This document shows positions 48,353-58,255 of a DNA stretch of 58,255 nt, piece by piece. Positions within the stretch are counted from its first letter, which is position 1, and each line of letters opens with the position of its first letter. The position numbers were made by a program, and so were the translations under genes. Below the pieces are notes generated by a model that was not told where the DNA came from, did not search any database, and worked only from the letters and a program-made list of their open reading frames with translations. This stretch comes from Dehalococcoidia bacterium (GTDB lineage Bacteria; Chloroflexota; Dehalococcoidia; SM23-28-2; RBG-16-64-32), in NCBI GenBank assembly GCA_030649945.1, contig JAUSFE010000017.1:1-58255 (forward strand), written 5' to 3'.

Positions 48353-49249
48353 ATGCAGATCGCCATGATCGGTCTCGGCCGCATGGGCGCCAACATGACC
48401 CTGCGCCTGCTCGCCGGCGGCCACGAAGTCGTCGTCTACGACCGCAACCCGGAAGCCGCGGCGGCGCTCAAGGACAGCGGCGCCGCGCCCGCCCTCTCGC
48501 TGGAGGAGCTGGTCAAGCGCCTCAAGCCGCCCCGGCACGTCTGGATCATGGTCCCCGCGGGCCTGCCCGTAACCCAGACCATCGCAGCCCTCGTCCCGCT
48601 AATGGCCCCCGGCGACGCCATCATCGACGGCGGCAACTCCAACTACCACGACTCGGTCGCCCGCGCGCAGGCGCTCGCCGAAAAGGGCCTCCACTTCATG
48701 GACGTCGGCACCAGCGGCGGCGTCTGGGGCCTCAAGAACGGCTACTGCTTGATGATCGGCGGCGATGAGGCCGTCTTCCGCCGCCTGGAGCCCGTATTCA
48801 AGACCCTGGCCCCCGCCGGCGGCTACGGATACATGGGCCCCGCCGGCGCCGGCCACTACGTGAAGATGGTCCATAACGGCATCGAGTACGGCCTGCTCCA
48901 GGCCTACGCCGAGGGCTTCGAGCTGCTGGACGCCTCCACCTACGACCTGGACCTGCGCCGCATCGCCGCCCTCTGGAGCCAGGGCAGCGTCGTCCGCTCC
49001 TGGCTCCTGGAGCTGGCCGAGATCGCGCTGGAAAAGGACCCGAAGCTCGCCTCCATCGCCGGCTTCGTGGAGGACTCCGGCGAGGGCCGCTGGACCGTGC
49101 AGGAGGCGATCGACCGCGGCGTCCCGGCCACAGTCCTGGCTTATTCGCTCTTCGCCCGCTTCCGTTCTCGCCAGCAGGAGTCCTTCGGCGCCAAGCTCAT
49201 CGCCGCCCTGCGGGAGCAGTTCGGGGGCCACGGGGTGAAGCGGGAATGA
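48353..49249 (+). CDS. gnd: 6-phosphogluconate dehydrogenase, decarboxylating (short type)
   Basis: A 298-residue short-form Gnd. The N-terminal GLGRMGANM (NAD(P) loop), GGNSNYHDS, and the catalytic-Lys segment GAGHYVKMVHNGIEYG are present. The Asp/Arg after the beta-2 strand (VYDRNPE) is consistent with NAD use, although cofactor choice is not certain. It overlaps the zwf start by 4 bp. Confidence 0.94.
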   Translation: MQIAMIGLGRMGANMTLRLLAGGHEVVVYDRNPEAAAALKDSGAAPALSLEELVKRLKPPRHVWIMVPAGLPVTQTIAALVPLMAPGDAIIDGGNSNYHDSVARAQALAEKGLHFMDVGTSGGVWGLKNGYCLMIGGDEAVFRRLEPVFKTLAPAGGYGYMGPAGAGHYVKMVHNGIEYGLLQAYAEGFELLDASTYDLDLRRIAALWSQGSVVRSWLLELAEIALEKDPKLASIAGFVEDSGEGRWTVQEAIDRGVPATVLAYSLFARFRSRQQESFGAKLIAALREQFGGHGVKRE

Positions 49250-50799
49250 GCGCCGGCACGCCGCTGTCCGCCTCAGGCGGACCCTCCGCGGCGGCCGCCG
49301 AAGAGGCGCTGGAACCCTGCGCCATGGTCATCTTCGGCGCCTCAGGCGACCTTACCCACCGCATGCTGCTGCCCGCCCTGTACAACCTGGCGCTGGACAG
49401 GCGCCTGCCCCCGCGCTTCGCCGTCGTCGGCTTCGCCCGCAGCGACTGGACGGACGACGAGTTCCGCCGCCGGGCCCGGCAGTCCGTCCAGCAGTTCTCC
49501 CGCCGTCCCGTGGACGATGCCGTCTGGGAGAGCTTCGCCAACAGCCTCTTCTTCGTCTCCGGGGAATACCACCAGCCGCAGGCCCACGCCCGGCTGGCCG
49601 CCCTCCTCAAGAAGGTGGAAAAGGAGCGCGGCACCGGCGGCAACCACCTCTACTACCTGGCCTTGCCACCCACCACCTTCCCGCTGATCATCGGCGGGCT
49701 CCAGAAGACCGGCGGCATCGGCCGCGATCACCAGCGGGACGGCTGGGCGCGCGTCATCGTCGAGAAGCCCTTCGGCGCAGACCTGGAGTCCGCCCGCGAG
49801 CTAAACCGGCAGGTCCACAACGCCTTCCGCGAGGACGACGTCTACCGCATCGACCACTACCTGGGCAAGGAGACCGTCCAGAACATCCTGGTCTTCCGCT
49901 TCGCCAACGGCATTTTCGAGCCCATCTGGAACCGGCGCTACGTTGACCACGTCCAGATCACCGTGGCGGAGAGCATCGGCGTGGGCCAGCGCGGCAGCTA
50001 CTACGATGCCACCGGCGCGCTGCGCGACATTGTGCAGAACCACATGCTCCAGCTCCTCTCCCTCGTCGCCATGGAGCCGCCTATCGCCTTCAACGGCCGC
50101 GCCGTGCGTAACGAAAAGGTGAAGGTGCTGCACGCCGTGCGTCACCTGGCGGGCGAAGAGGTGGACGCCGCCACCGCGCGCGGCCAGTACGCCCGCGGCT
50201 GGATCTCCGGCCAGGAGGTGCCTGGATACAGGGAAGAGGACAACGTCTCCCCGCACTCCGCTACGGAGACCTTCGTGGCGCTGCGCCTGTTCGTGGACAG
50301 CTGGCGCTGGGCGGACGTCCCCTTCTACCTGCGCACCGGCAAGCGCCTGCCCAAGCGCAGCACAGAGATCGCCGTCCAGTTCAAGCGCGCCCCCCACCTG
50401 CTCTTTCGCGACATCGCCGACGTTTCCGCCATGGAGCCCAATTTCCTGACCATCCGCATCCAGCCCAACGAAGGCATCTCCATCAAGTTCCTCACCAAGG
50501 TTCCCGGGTCGCCCGTGCGCATCCGGCCGGCCAACATGGACTTCATCTACGGCGCCTCCTTCCTGGTACAGGCGCCGTCCGCGTACGAGACGCTGATCCT
50601 GGACGCCCTGCGCGGCGACGCCACCCTCTTCACGCGGGCTGACGAAGTGGAAGCGGCGTGGTCCATCATGGCCGGCGTCCTGGAGCGCTGGCAGAGCGCG
50701 CCGCCGCCCGCATTTCCAGACTACGAGGCCGGCACCTGGGGCCCGGCCGGCGCCGATGCGCTGGTAGAGAGGGACGGCCGCGAGTGGCGCAGGCTCTGA
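49246..50799 (+). CDS. zwf: Glucose-6-phosphate dehydrogenase
   Basis: A 517-residue enzyme. The coenzyme motif FGASGDLTHRMLLPALYNLA and the active-site RIDHYLGKE at 201-209 are clear. The first ~20 residues are Ala/Ser-rich. ATG 49246 overlaps gnd by 4 bp. It catalyses the entry step of the oxidative pentose phosphate branch. Its last codons overlap the opcA start. Confidence 0.96.
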   Translation: MSAGTPLSASGGPSAAAAEEALEPCAMVIFGASGDLTHRMLLPALYNLALDRRLPPRFAVVGFARSDWTDDEFRRRARQSVQQFSRRPVDDAVWESFANSLFFVSGEYHQPQAHARLAALLKKVEKERGTGGNHLYYLALPPTTFPLIIGGLQKTGGIGRDHQRDGWARVIVEKPFGADLESARELNRQVHNAFREDDVYRIDHYLGKETVQNILVFRFANGIFEPIWNRRYVDHVQITVAESIGVGQRGSYYDATGALRDIVQNHMLQLLSLVAMEPPIAFNGRAVRNEKVKVLHAVRHLAGEEVDAATARGQYARGWISGQEVPGYREEDNVSPHSATETFVALRLFVDSWRWADVPFYLRTGKRLPKRSTEIAVQFKRAPHLLFRDIADVSAMEPNFLTIRIQPNEGISIKFLTKVPGSPVRIRPANMDFIYGASFLVQAPSAYETLILDALRGDATLFTRADEVEAAWSIMAGVLERWQSAPPPAFPDYEAGTWGPAGADALVERDGREWRRL

Positions 50800-51941
50800 G
50801 CGCAGAGGACGGCGAGATCACCCTCACCTGGTCCGGGACCGCCCTGGACACCGCGCGCATCGAGTCCGAGCTCGTCCGGCTGCGTCGCCTGGCAGCGGGC
50901 GAGTCGCCCGCCGGCGAAGGCTTCGCCATCCGCACCAGCCTCCTCAACATGGTCGTCCACGCGGACAACCGCGAGCGGGCGCGCGCCGCCGGCCAGGCCA
51001 TCGCCGGCCTGGCCGGGCATCACCCATCGCGCGCGCTGATCATCATCACGAAGCCGGCCAGCGCCGCGCCGCGCATCGACGCCCGGCTGGCCGCTCACTG
51101 CCACACCACGCCGGGCCTGGAGCAGCAGGTCTGCTGCGAGGAGGTAACGCTTACCGTCAGGGGCCCGGCCGCCGGGCACCTGCACAGCATCATCATCCCC
51201 CTGCTGGTACCGGACCTCCCCGTCTACGTCTGGTGGACCGGCCCCCTGCCGCGCGAGCGTCACGCGCTTCAGGAGATGCTGGAGACCGCGGACCACTTCA
51301 TCGTGGACTCCGCCCGCTTCGCCTCTGCCAACGGCCTCCTCAAGCTGGCGCAGCTCTGCGAGGCGAACCCCGGCTGCTCTATCGGCGATCTTAACTGGGA
51401 GCGCCTGGAACCGTGGCGGGAAATGCTGGTCCGCCAGTGCGAAGGCACGTCCCTGCGCCGCTATCTGCCAGATGTGCGCGACGTCAAGATCGCCTTCGCC
51501 AGCAACCGAGGCGCGCAGGCGTCCGCACAGGCCTTCCTGCTGCTGGGCTGGCTGGCCTCGCGCTGGGGGTGGGACACCGCCGGGGCGATCCGCGCCGACG
51601 GCGACGCCATGTCCCTCCCGCAGGACGGCGGGGACATCTCCGTGGAAATGCGTCCGCGCCCCTACGCCGGCGTGGAGGACGGCTGGCTGGTCTCCCTCAG
51701 CCTGCGCTGTCCCGCCGGCGGCGGCCGCGACGCCTCGATTTCGGTCTCCCGCATCGGCGACCCGCTGCACCTGGTGGTCCACGTCCAGGAGCCGGAAGGC
51801 TCGCTGGAAGACCACGCCCTGACCGAGCCGTGCGACGAGCCCGGCATGCTGCTCAAGCAACTGGTCGCGCCCCGGCACAACCCGGAGTACGCGGACGCGC
51901 TCCGGCTGGCCGTGCCGCTGGTAGAGGCGGCCCGGCGTTGA
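50784..51941 (+). CDS. opcA: Glucose-6-phosphate dehydrogenase assembly protein OpcA
   Basis: A 385-residue protein from GTG 50784, which overlaps zwf by 16 bp; a much longer in-frame ORF runs back into zwf but is a shadow. RTSLLNMVVHADN, SRALIIITKP, LHSIIIPLLVPDLPVYVWWTGPLP and WERLEPWREMLV match OpcA, which activates Zwf in cyanobacteria and actinobacteria. Its presence supports allosteric or redox control of Zwf here. Confidence 0.9.
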   Translation: MAQALSAEDGEITLTWSGTALDTARIESELVRLRRLAAGESPAGEGFAIRTSLLNMVVHADNRERARAAGQAIAGLAGHHPSRALIIITKPASAAPRIDARLAAHCHTTPGLEQQVCCEEVTLTVRGPAAGHLHSIIIPLLVPDLPVYVWWTGPLPRERHALQEMLETADHFIVDSARFASANGLLKLAQLCEANPGCSIGDLNWERLEPWREMLVRQCEGTSLRRYLPDVRDVKIAFASNRGAQASAQAFLLLGWLASRWGWDTAGAIRADGDAMSLPQDGGDISVEMRPRPYAGVEDGWLVSLSLRCPAGGGRDASISVSRIGDPLHLVVHVQEPEGSLEDHALTEPCDEPGMLLKQLVAPRHNPEYADALRLAVPLVEAARR

Positions 51942-52031
51942 AGCGGCCGCAGAAAACATCCCCGGCCCTATTGGCTCCGTCCGGCCAGACGGCGACAATA
52001 GGGAGATAGCGCCCGCAGCCAACGGTATACC

Positions 52032-54833
<2,802 letters not shown>

Positions 54834-54907
54834 CCGCCGCACCACAATCCGGGACCTGACGGCGCCGCGCCGGCATCTGGCATCCCCCCTAGGCCAGATT
54901 CCCGTAG

Positions 54908-55075
54908 GGAGGTACCTTCAGGTGCCTCCAACCGGGGCGGGGTGGGGGTGCCTCCGGCCGGTGCTTCTCGCAGAGAGCTGCCTTCAGCCTCCAACCGGGG
55001 CGGGGTGGGGGTGCCTCCGGCCGGTGCTTCTCGCAGGGAGGTACCTTCAGCCTCCAACCGGTGCGGGGGCGGGGG
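54908..55075. repeat. 63-bp tandem array sharing the 27.6-kb palindrome
   Basis: The array begins with the same GGAGGTACC/GGTGCCTCC palindrome (54908-54929) as at 27648, followed by units starting cctccaaccgg at 54925, 54988 and 55051 (period 63). Each unit carries a cctccggccggtgcttctcgcag block in place of the ccctgagcc block. The ~360-bp gap between ppdK and the next gene otherwise holds only a hairpin. Confidence 0.9.
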
Positions 55076-55128
55076 AGACTCCGCACGCGGACGCCACCCC
55101 CGTCTCCTGACCTCCCCTGGAAGCGTGC

Positions 55129-55157
55129 GGGGCAGGCGTCATGCTGACGCCTGCCCC
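55129..55157. terminator. Strong hairpin between convergent genes
   Basis: A perfect 13-bp stem (55129-55141 with 55145-55157) encloses a 3-nt loop. On the plus strand it is followed by GTTTACGTTA, a weak T-rich tail; the minus side has no T run. It probably terminates ppdK or both converging genes. Confidence 0.55.
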
Positions 55158-55190
55158 GTTTACGTTACCGGGAAGTCCCCCGCGGCCTGG

Positions 55191-58100
55191 TTATCCTCCT
55201 GCGGGTCCGCTCTCCCGCTTCGCCAGCCAGGCGCAGGCCAGCGCGAAGGCCACCGCGCCCAGTCCAGCCAGCAGCAGCCACGGCGTCTCCTGGCCGCCGC
55301 CCTGGTCGCCGCCGGTGGGCGGGAGCTTGACCGGCGTCGGCGTCGATGTCGCTGGCAAAGGCGGCGGCGGCGTGGGCGTGGGTGTGGCCGTACCGGTGTC
55401 CGGCTCCAGTGTCCGCGTCGGCGTCGGTGGCACGGCCGTCGGCGTCGGCGTCGCCGTGGCTGTCGCGCTGGGGGGCGCCGTCGGCGGCGCGGTGGGCACC
55501 TGCGTCGGCGGCGCCGTGGCCGTCGGTGTCTGCGTCGCCGGTATCACCGTTGGCGTCGGGCTCGGTGTCGGGCTCGGCGTCGGCGTGGCAACGAGGGTGT
55601 TGACGATCGTGCAGCCGCGCGCGCTCAGCGTTGCGCTACACGTGCCCGTGGACGTGTAGCCCGCCGGGACCGGGTTTTCTGTCCCGGTGCAGAGCGGGTC
55701 GCCCGTAAAGCTGGTGACCGCGAACGACGCCGGCAACGCCTCCGAGGCCGGCGCGCTGTCCGGCGAGGCGTTCCCGCTGGCGCAGGACAGCGAAACAGTG
55801 ACTGAGGCGGCGCTGTTGTCGGAGAAGTCCTTCCTCACCTCGAAGAAGCCCTCGTTCCGGATGTTGAAGATCGTGCATTCGCCCGCGCTCAGCGCGGCAC
55901 TGCAGGCGGCGGTGGACGTGTAGCCCATCGGCACCTCCGTCTCCGACGCGTTGCATATGGGGTCGCCCGTAAAGCCCACGACCAGGAAATCCCCCGGCGA
56001 CGCCTCCGAGGCGAACCTCGTGGGCGGCGAGACGCTCCCGCTGGCGCAGGCGAGGGTGACCGTCACGGAGGTTGTGACGTGGTCAGAGAAGACCTTCCTC
56101 ACCAGGAAGTGGCGCTCGTTCCGGTTGTTGAAGATGGTGCAGTGCCCCACGCTGAGAGCAGCGCTGCAGCTGCCGATGGAGGTGTACCCCGGCGGCGGGG
56201 TGCCCTCCGTCGCCGTACAGGCGGGATCGCCCGTAAAGCCGGTGACCTCGAACACCGCCGGCGACGCCTCGGACGCCGGCTTGCTGGCCGGTGATACGTT
56301 GCCGCTGGCGCAGGTGAGAGAGACCGTCACGGAGGCGGCGCTGTTATCGGAGAAGTCCTTGTTGACAGTGAATTCATCGGTGTTCAGGATGTTCACGATG
56401 GTGCAGTGCCCCACGCTGAGAGCCGCGCTGCAGGTGCCGGAGGAGCTGTACCCGGCCGGTACGGACGCCTCCGTGGCCGTGCAGGTGGGGTCGCCCGTGT
56501 GGCCCGTCACAATGAACGGGGCCGGGGTGGACTCCGAGGCGTTCCCGCTGCCCGGCGAGACGTTGCCGCCGCCGCCACAGCTGAGCGACACGCTGACCGA
56601 GGCGGCGCTGTCCGGCTGGAAGTCCTTCAGCACCTGGAACTCGCCGATTCGGTGGAGCGTGTTCACTATCGTGCACTCCCCCGTGGTCAGGTTCGCGCTG
56701 CAGTTGCCGGTGGAAATGTAGTCCGTCGGGATTGGGCTCTCTGTCCCGGTGCAGAGCGGGTCGCCGTTGAAACCGGTCACCGTGAAGTTCGCCGGGTCCG
56801 CCTCCGAAGCGCCCGTGTCGTCGTTCAGCACCGTGGCCGTCCCGCAGCTCAGGCTCACCGTCACGTCCGCCGTGCTGTTGTCGGAGAAGTCCTTCCTCAC
56901 CAGGAACTGCCGCGTGTTCAGGGTGTTGACGATCGTGCAGTGCCCCACGCTGACAAGAGCAGCGCTGCAGTTGCCCGTAGAGCTGTAGCCGTCCGGCACC
57001 TGGCTTTCGCTGGCCGTGCAGTTTGGGTCGCCCGTGAATCCGGTGACCTCGAAAACGGCCGACTGAGCCTCCGAGGCGCTCAGGGAATCGGGCGATACGT
57101 TGCCGCTGTCACAGAACAGCGTCACCGTGACAGGGGCGGTGTTGTCGTCGGAGAAGTCCTTCTCCACTTCAAACCGCGCCTTGTTCAGGTAGTTGAATAT
57201 CGTGCAGGAGCCTTCGCTCAACGCCGCCGCGCAGGGGCCCGTCGAGTTGTAGCCGAAGGGCACCGGGCTCTCGGTTCCCGTGCAGGTGGGGTTGCCCGCG
57301 AAGCCCGTGACGGTGAACACAGCCCCCGCGGACTCGGACGCGCTGGCGGACTGGGGCGATACGTTTGCTTCGCCGCACGTCAGGCTGACCGTGACGGAGC
57401 TCTCGTTGTCGGGGTCAAAGTCCTTGTTCACCGTGAACGTAGCGATGCGCGTGTTGTGGAAAGTGCAGGTAATGGTCTGGCCGGCGCCCAGCGTCAGGCT
57501 GACGCTGTTCACGCCCTGGCTGGGCCCGCCCGCGTCGCAGGTGGCGCTGTCAAAGCGCCAGCCGCCGGGTACCGTCTCCGTGATTGTGTAGCTGCCGCCC
57601 GCCAGGTTGGTAAAGAACTGGTCCGTGGCGTCCGTGATTGAGCCGGACCCGGGCGTCGGACCCGTGAGGCCGATCGAGAAGGCCTGCGCATCCCCACCGG
57701 GGTCGGTGGTCTTCTGGACGATGATCGTCGCCAGCTTGGTGTTGGTGAAGGTGCAGGTGACGGACTCGCCCGCCGCCAGCGCGATCGTGGCTGTGCGCGT
57801 GCCGACGTTGACGGTGGTGTCGCCGGAGGGGTCGAAGCACGATACGGTGGTGAAGGCCCAGCCGGCTACCGGCGCGTCCTCGATGACGGTACAGGTGCCG
57901 GGCGCGTGACCAGCGCTCTTGGTGTTGGAGAGCGTGATGTTGGTGTCGTCGTCCAATGAGAAGGCGGTGAAGCAGGTGCCGGAGAAGGAGAAGTCCTGCG
58001 CGTCGTTAGGCACGGCGTCCTTGATGATGGTCAAGGCGCCGTCCTTGGTGTTGGTGAAGGTGCAGGAGACGGTCTCGCCGGGGGCCAGATCGATGCTGGC

Positions 58101-58255
58101 CGTCCGCGTGCCAACGCTCGTCGTCGTGCCGCCGGAGGGGTCTGTGCAGGCGAGGGTGGTGAGGTTCCAGCCGGCGGCCGGGGCGTTCTCGATGACGGTG
58201 CAGGCGCCGGGCGCGTGTGAGGCGCTCTTGGTGTTGGAGAGCGTGATGTCGGTGT
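55191..58255 (-). CDS. Large repeat-built surface protein with LPxTG-like anchor (5' end off window)
   Basis: The frame is open from the window edge to a stop at 55191 (about 1021 codons seen). The start is not in the window, although an internal Met occurs at 58034. At the N-terminal side are at least three SpaA/prealbumin-like repeats ending in CTFTNTK. Seven tandem ~87-residue repeats follow, each with KDFSDNS-like start, four conserved Cys and a CTIVNT end, in the manner of DUF5979. Next is a Thr/Pro-rich wall-spanning region (~130 residues), then LPPTGG, a hydrophobic helix and an Arg/Lys tail. This is the layout of a sortase-anchored wall protein; no sortase gene is visible. Confidence 0.85.
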   Translation of the reverse strand, partial: TDITLSNTKSASHAPGACTVIENAPAAGWNLTTLACTDPSGGTTTSVGTRTASIDLAPGETVSCTFTNTKDGALTIIKDAVPNDAQDFSFSGTCFTAFSLDDDTNITLSNTKSAGHAPGTCTVIEDAPVAGWAFTTVSCFDPSGDTTVNVGTRTATIALAAGESVTCTFTNTKLATIIVQKTTDPGGDAQAFSIGLTGPTPGSGSITDATDQFFTNLAGGSYTITETVPGGWRFDSATCDAGGPSQGVNSVSLTLGAGQTITCTFHNTRIATFTVNKDFDPDNESSVTVSLTCGEANVSPQSASASESAGAVFTVTGFAGNPTCTGTESPVPFGYNSTGPCAAALSEGSCTIFNYLNKARFEVEKDFSDDNTAPVTVTLFCDSGNVSPDSLSASEAQSAVFEVTGFTGDPNCTASESQVPDGYSSTGNCSAALVSVGHCTIVNTLNTRQFLVRKDFSDNSTADVTVSLSCGTATVLNDDTGASEADPANFTVTGFNGDPLCTGTESPIPTDYISTGNCSANLTTGECTIVNTLHRIGEFQVLKDFQPDSAASVSVSLSCGGGGNVSPGSGNASESTPAPFIVTGHTGDPTCTATEASVPAGYSSSGTCSAALSVGHCTIVNILNTDEFTVNKDFSDNSAASVTVSLTCASGNVSPASKPASEASPAVFEVTGFTGDPACTATEGTPPPGYTSIGSCSAALSVGHCTIFNNRNERHFLVRKVFSDHVTTSVTVTLACASGSVSPPTRFASEASPGDFLVVGFTGDPICNASETEVPMGYTSTAACSAALSAGECTIFNIRNEGFFEVRKDFSDNSAASVTVSLSCASGNASPDSAPASEALPASFAVTSFTGDPLCTGTENPVPAGYTSTGTCSATLSARGCTIVNTLVATPTPSPTPSPTPTVIPATQTPTATAPPTQVPTAPPTAPPSATATATPTPTAVPPTPTRTLEPDTGTATPTPTPPPPLPATSTPTPVKLPPTGGDQGGGQETPWLLLAGLGAVAFALACAWLAKRESGPAGG

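Noticed and set aside
50658..50783. Upstream extension of the opcA frame inside zwf
   Set aside because: Shadow of zwf codons; the OpcA-like sequence begins after GTG 50784.
54925..55075. Possible CRISPR array
   Set aside because: 63-bp contiguous repeats with no variable spacers.

Overview
The window is a high-GC bacterial chromosome segment with many GTG/TTG starts, 4-bp gene overlaps, a T-box leader, a zwf-opcA pair, an LPxTG-like cell-wall anchor and two trpB types. This mix fits a monoderm Chloroflexota (possibly Dehalococcoidia-like), probably from a metagenome. The phylum is an inference from gene content only. I saw no rRNA, tRNA or CRISPR array.

Layout. 1-3.4 kb: minus-strand hemQ (cut by the window edge), an aldo/keto reductase and two exporters (TauE-like, LysE-like). 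3.4-8.8 kb: a branched-chain amino acid ABC transporter, livGFHM, converging on a minus-strand substrate-binding lipoprotein whose two lobes are in circularly permuted order. 9-13 kb: PRC/BON-like protein, divergent nitroreductase-like protein, a site-2 protease and an HD protein. 13-16.4 kb: tyrA, aroA, remA-like and gmk. 16.5-19 kb: a GH13 glucosidase and an ERCC4-type nuclease. 19-33 kb: a tryptophan cluster behind a Trp T-box, trpB2-trpS-trpE-trpG-trpD-trpC-trpF-trpB1, with no trpA. 33-41.4 kb: three SnoaL-like paralogs, two paralogous membrane proteins, arsC, a DUF1232 gene and a dipeptide-type ABC transporter with one truncated extra permease. 41.6-44.8 kb: an M50-CBS protease and an SDR/MaoC pair. 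45-54.8 kb: a pentose phosphate operon (rpiB-tal-pgi-gnd-zwf-opcA) and ppdK. 55.2 kb to the end: a large repeat-built surface protein.

The tryptophan cluster is the most unusual region. Nearly every junction between trp genes carries an accessory gene or fragment. These include two four-helix-bundle genes each bounded by inverted arrays of 8-bp repeats, a ribbon-helix-helix-like gene, a membrane-anchored orphan, a DUF2283 gene beside a DUF4258-like relic, a LamG-like/deoxyribosyltransferase-like (TIR-like) gene, an SRPBCC gene and a wHTH-PIN toxin-antitoxin pair. Short duplicated pieces of trpG, trpD and trpB mark several of these junctions.

The segment is also rich in dispersed non-coding repeats: short tandem arrays of 7-8 bp units at gene junctions, palindromes built around CTTCAG-like centres, 53- to 70-bp tandem arrays, and cacgaagacac-type inverted repeats. 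No transposase was seen that would explain them.
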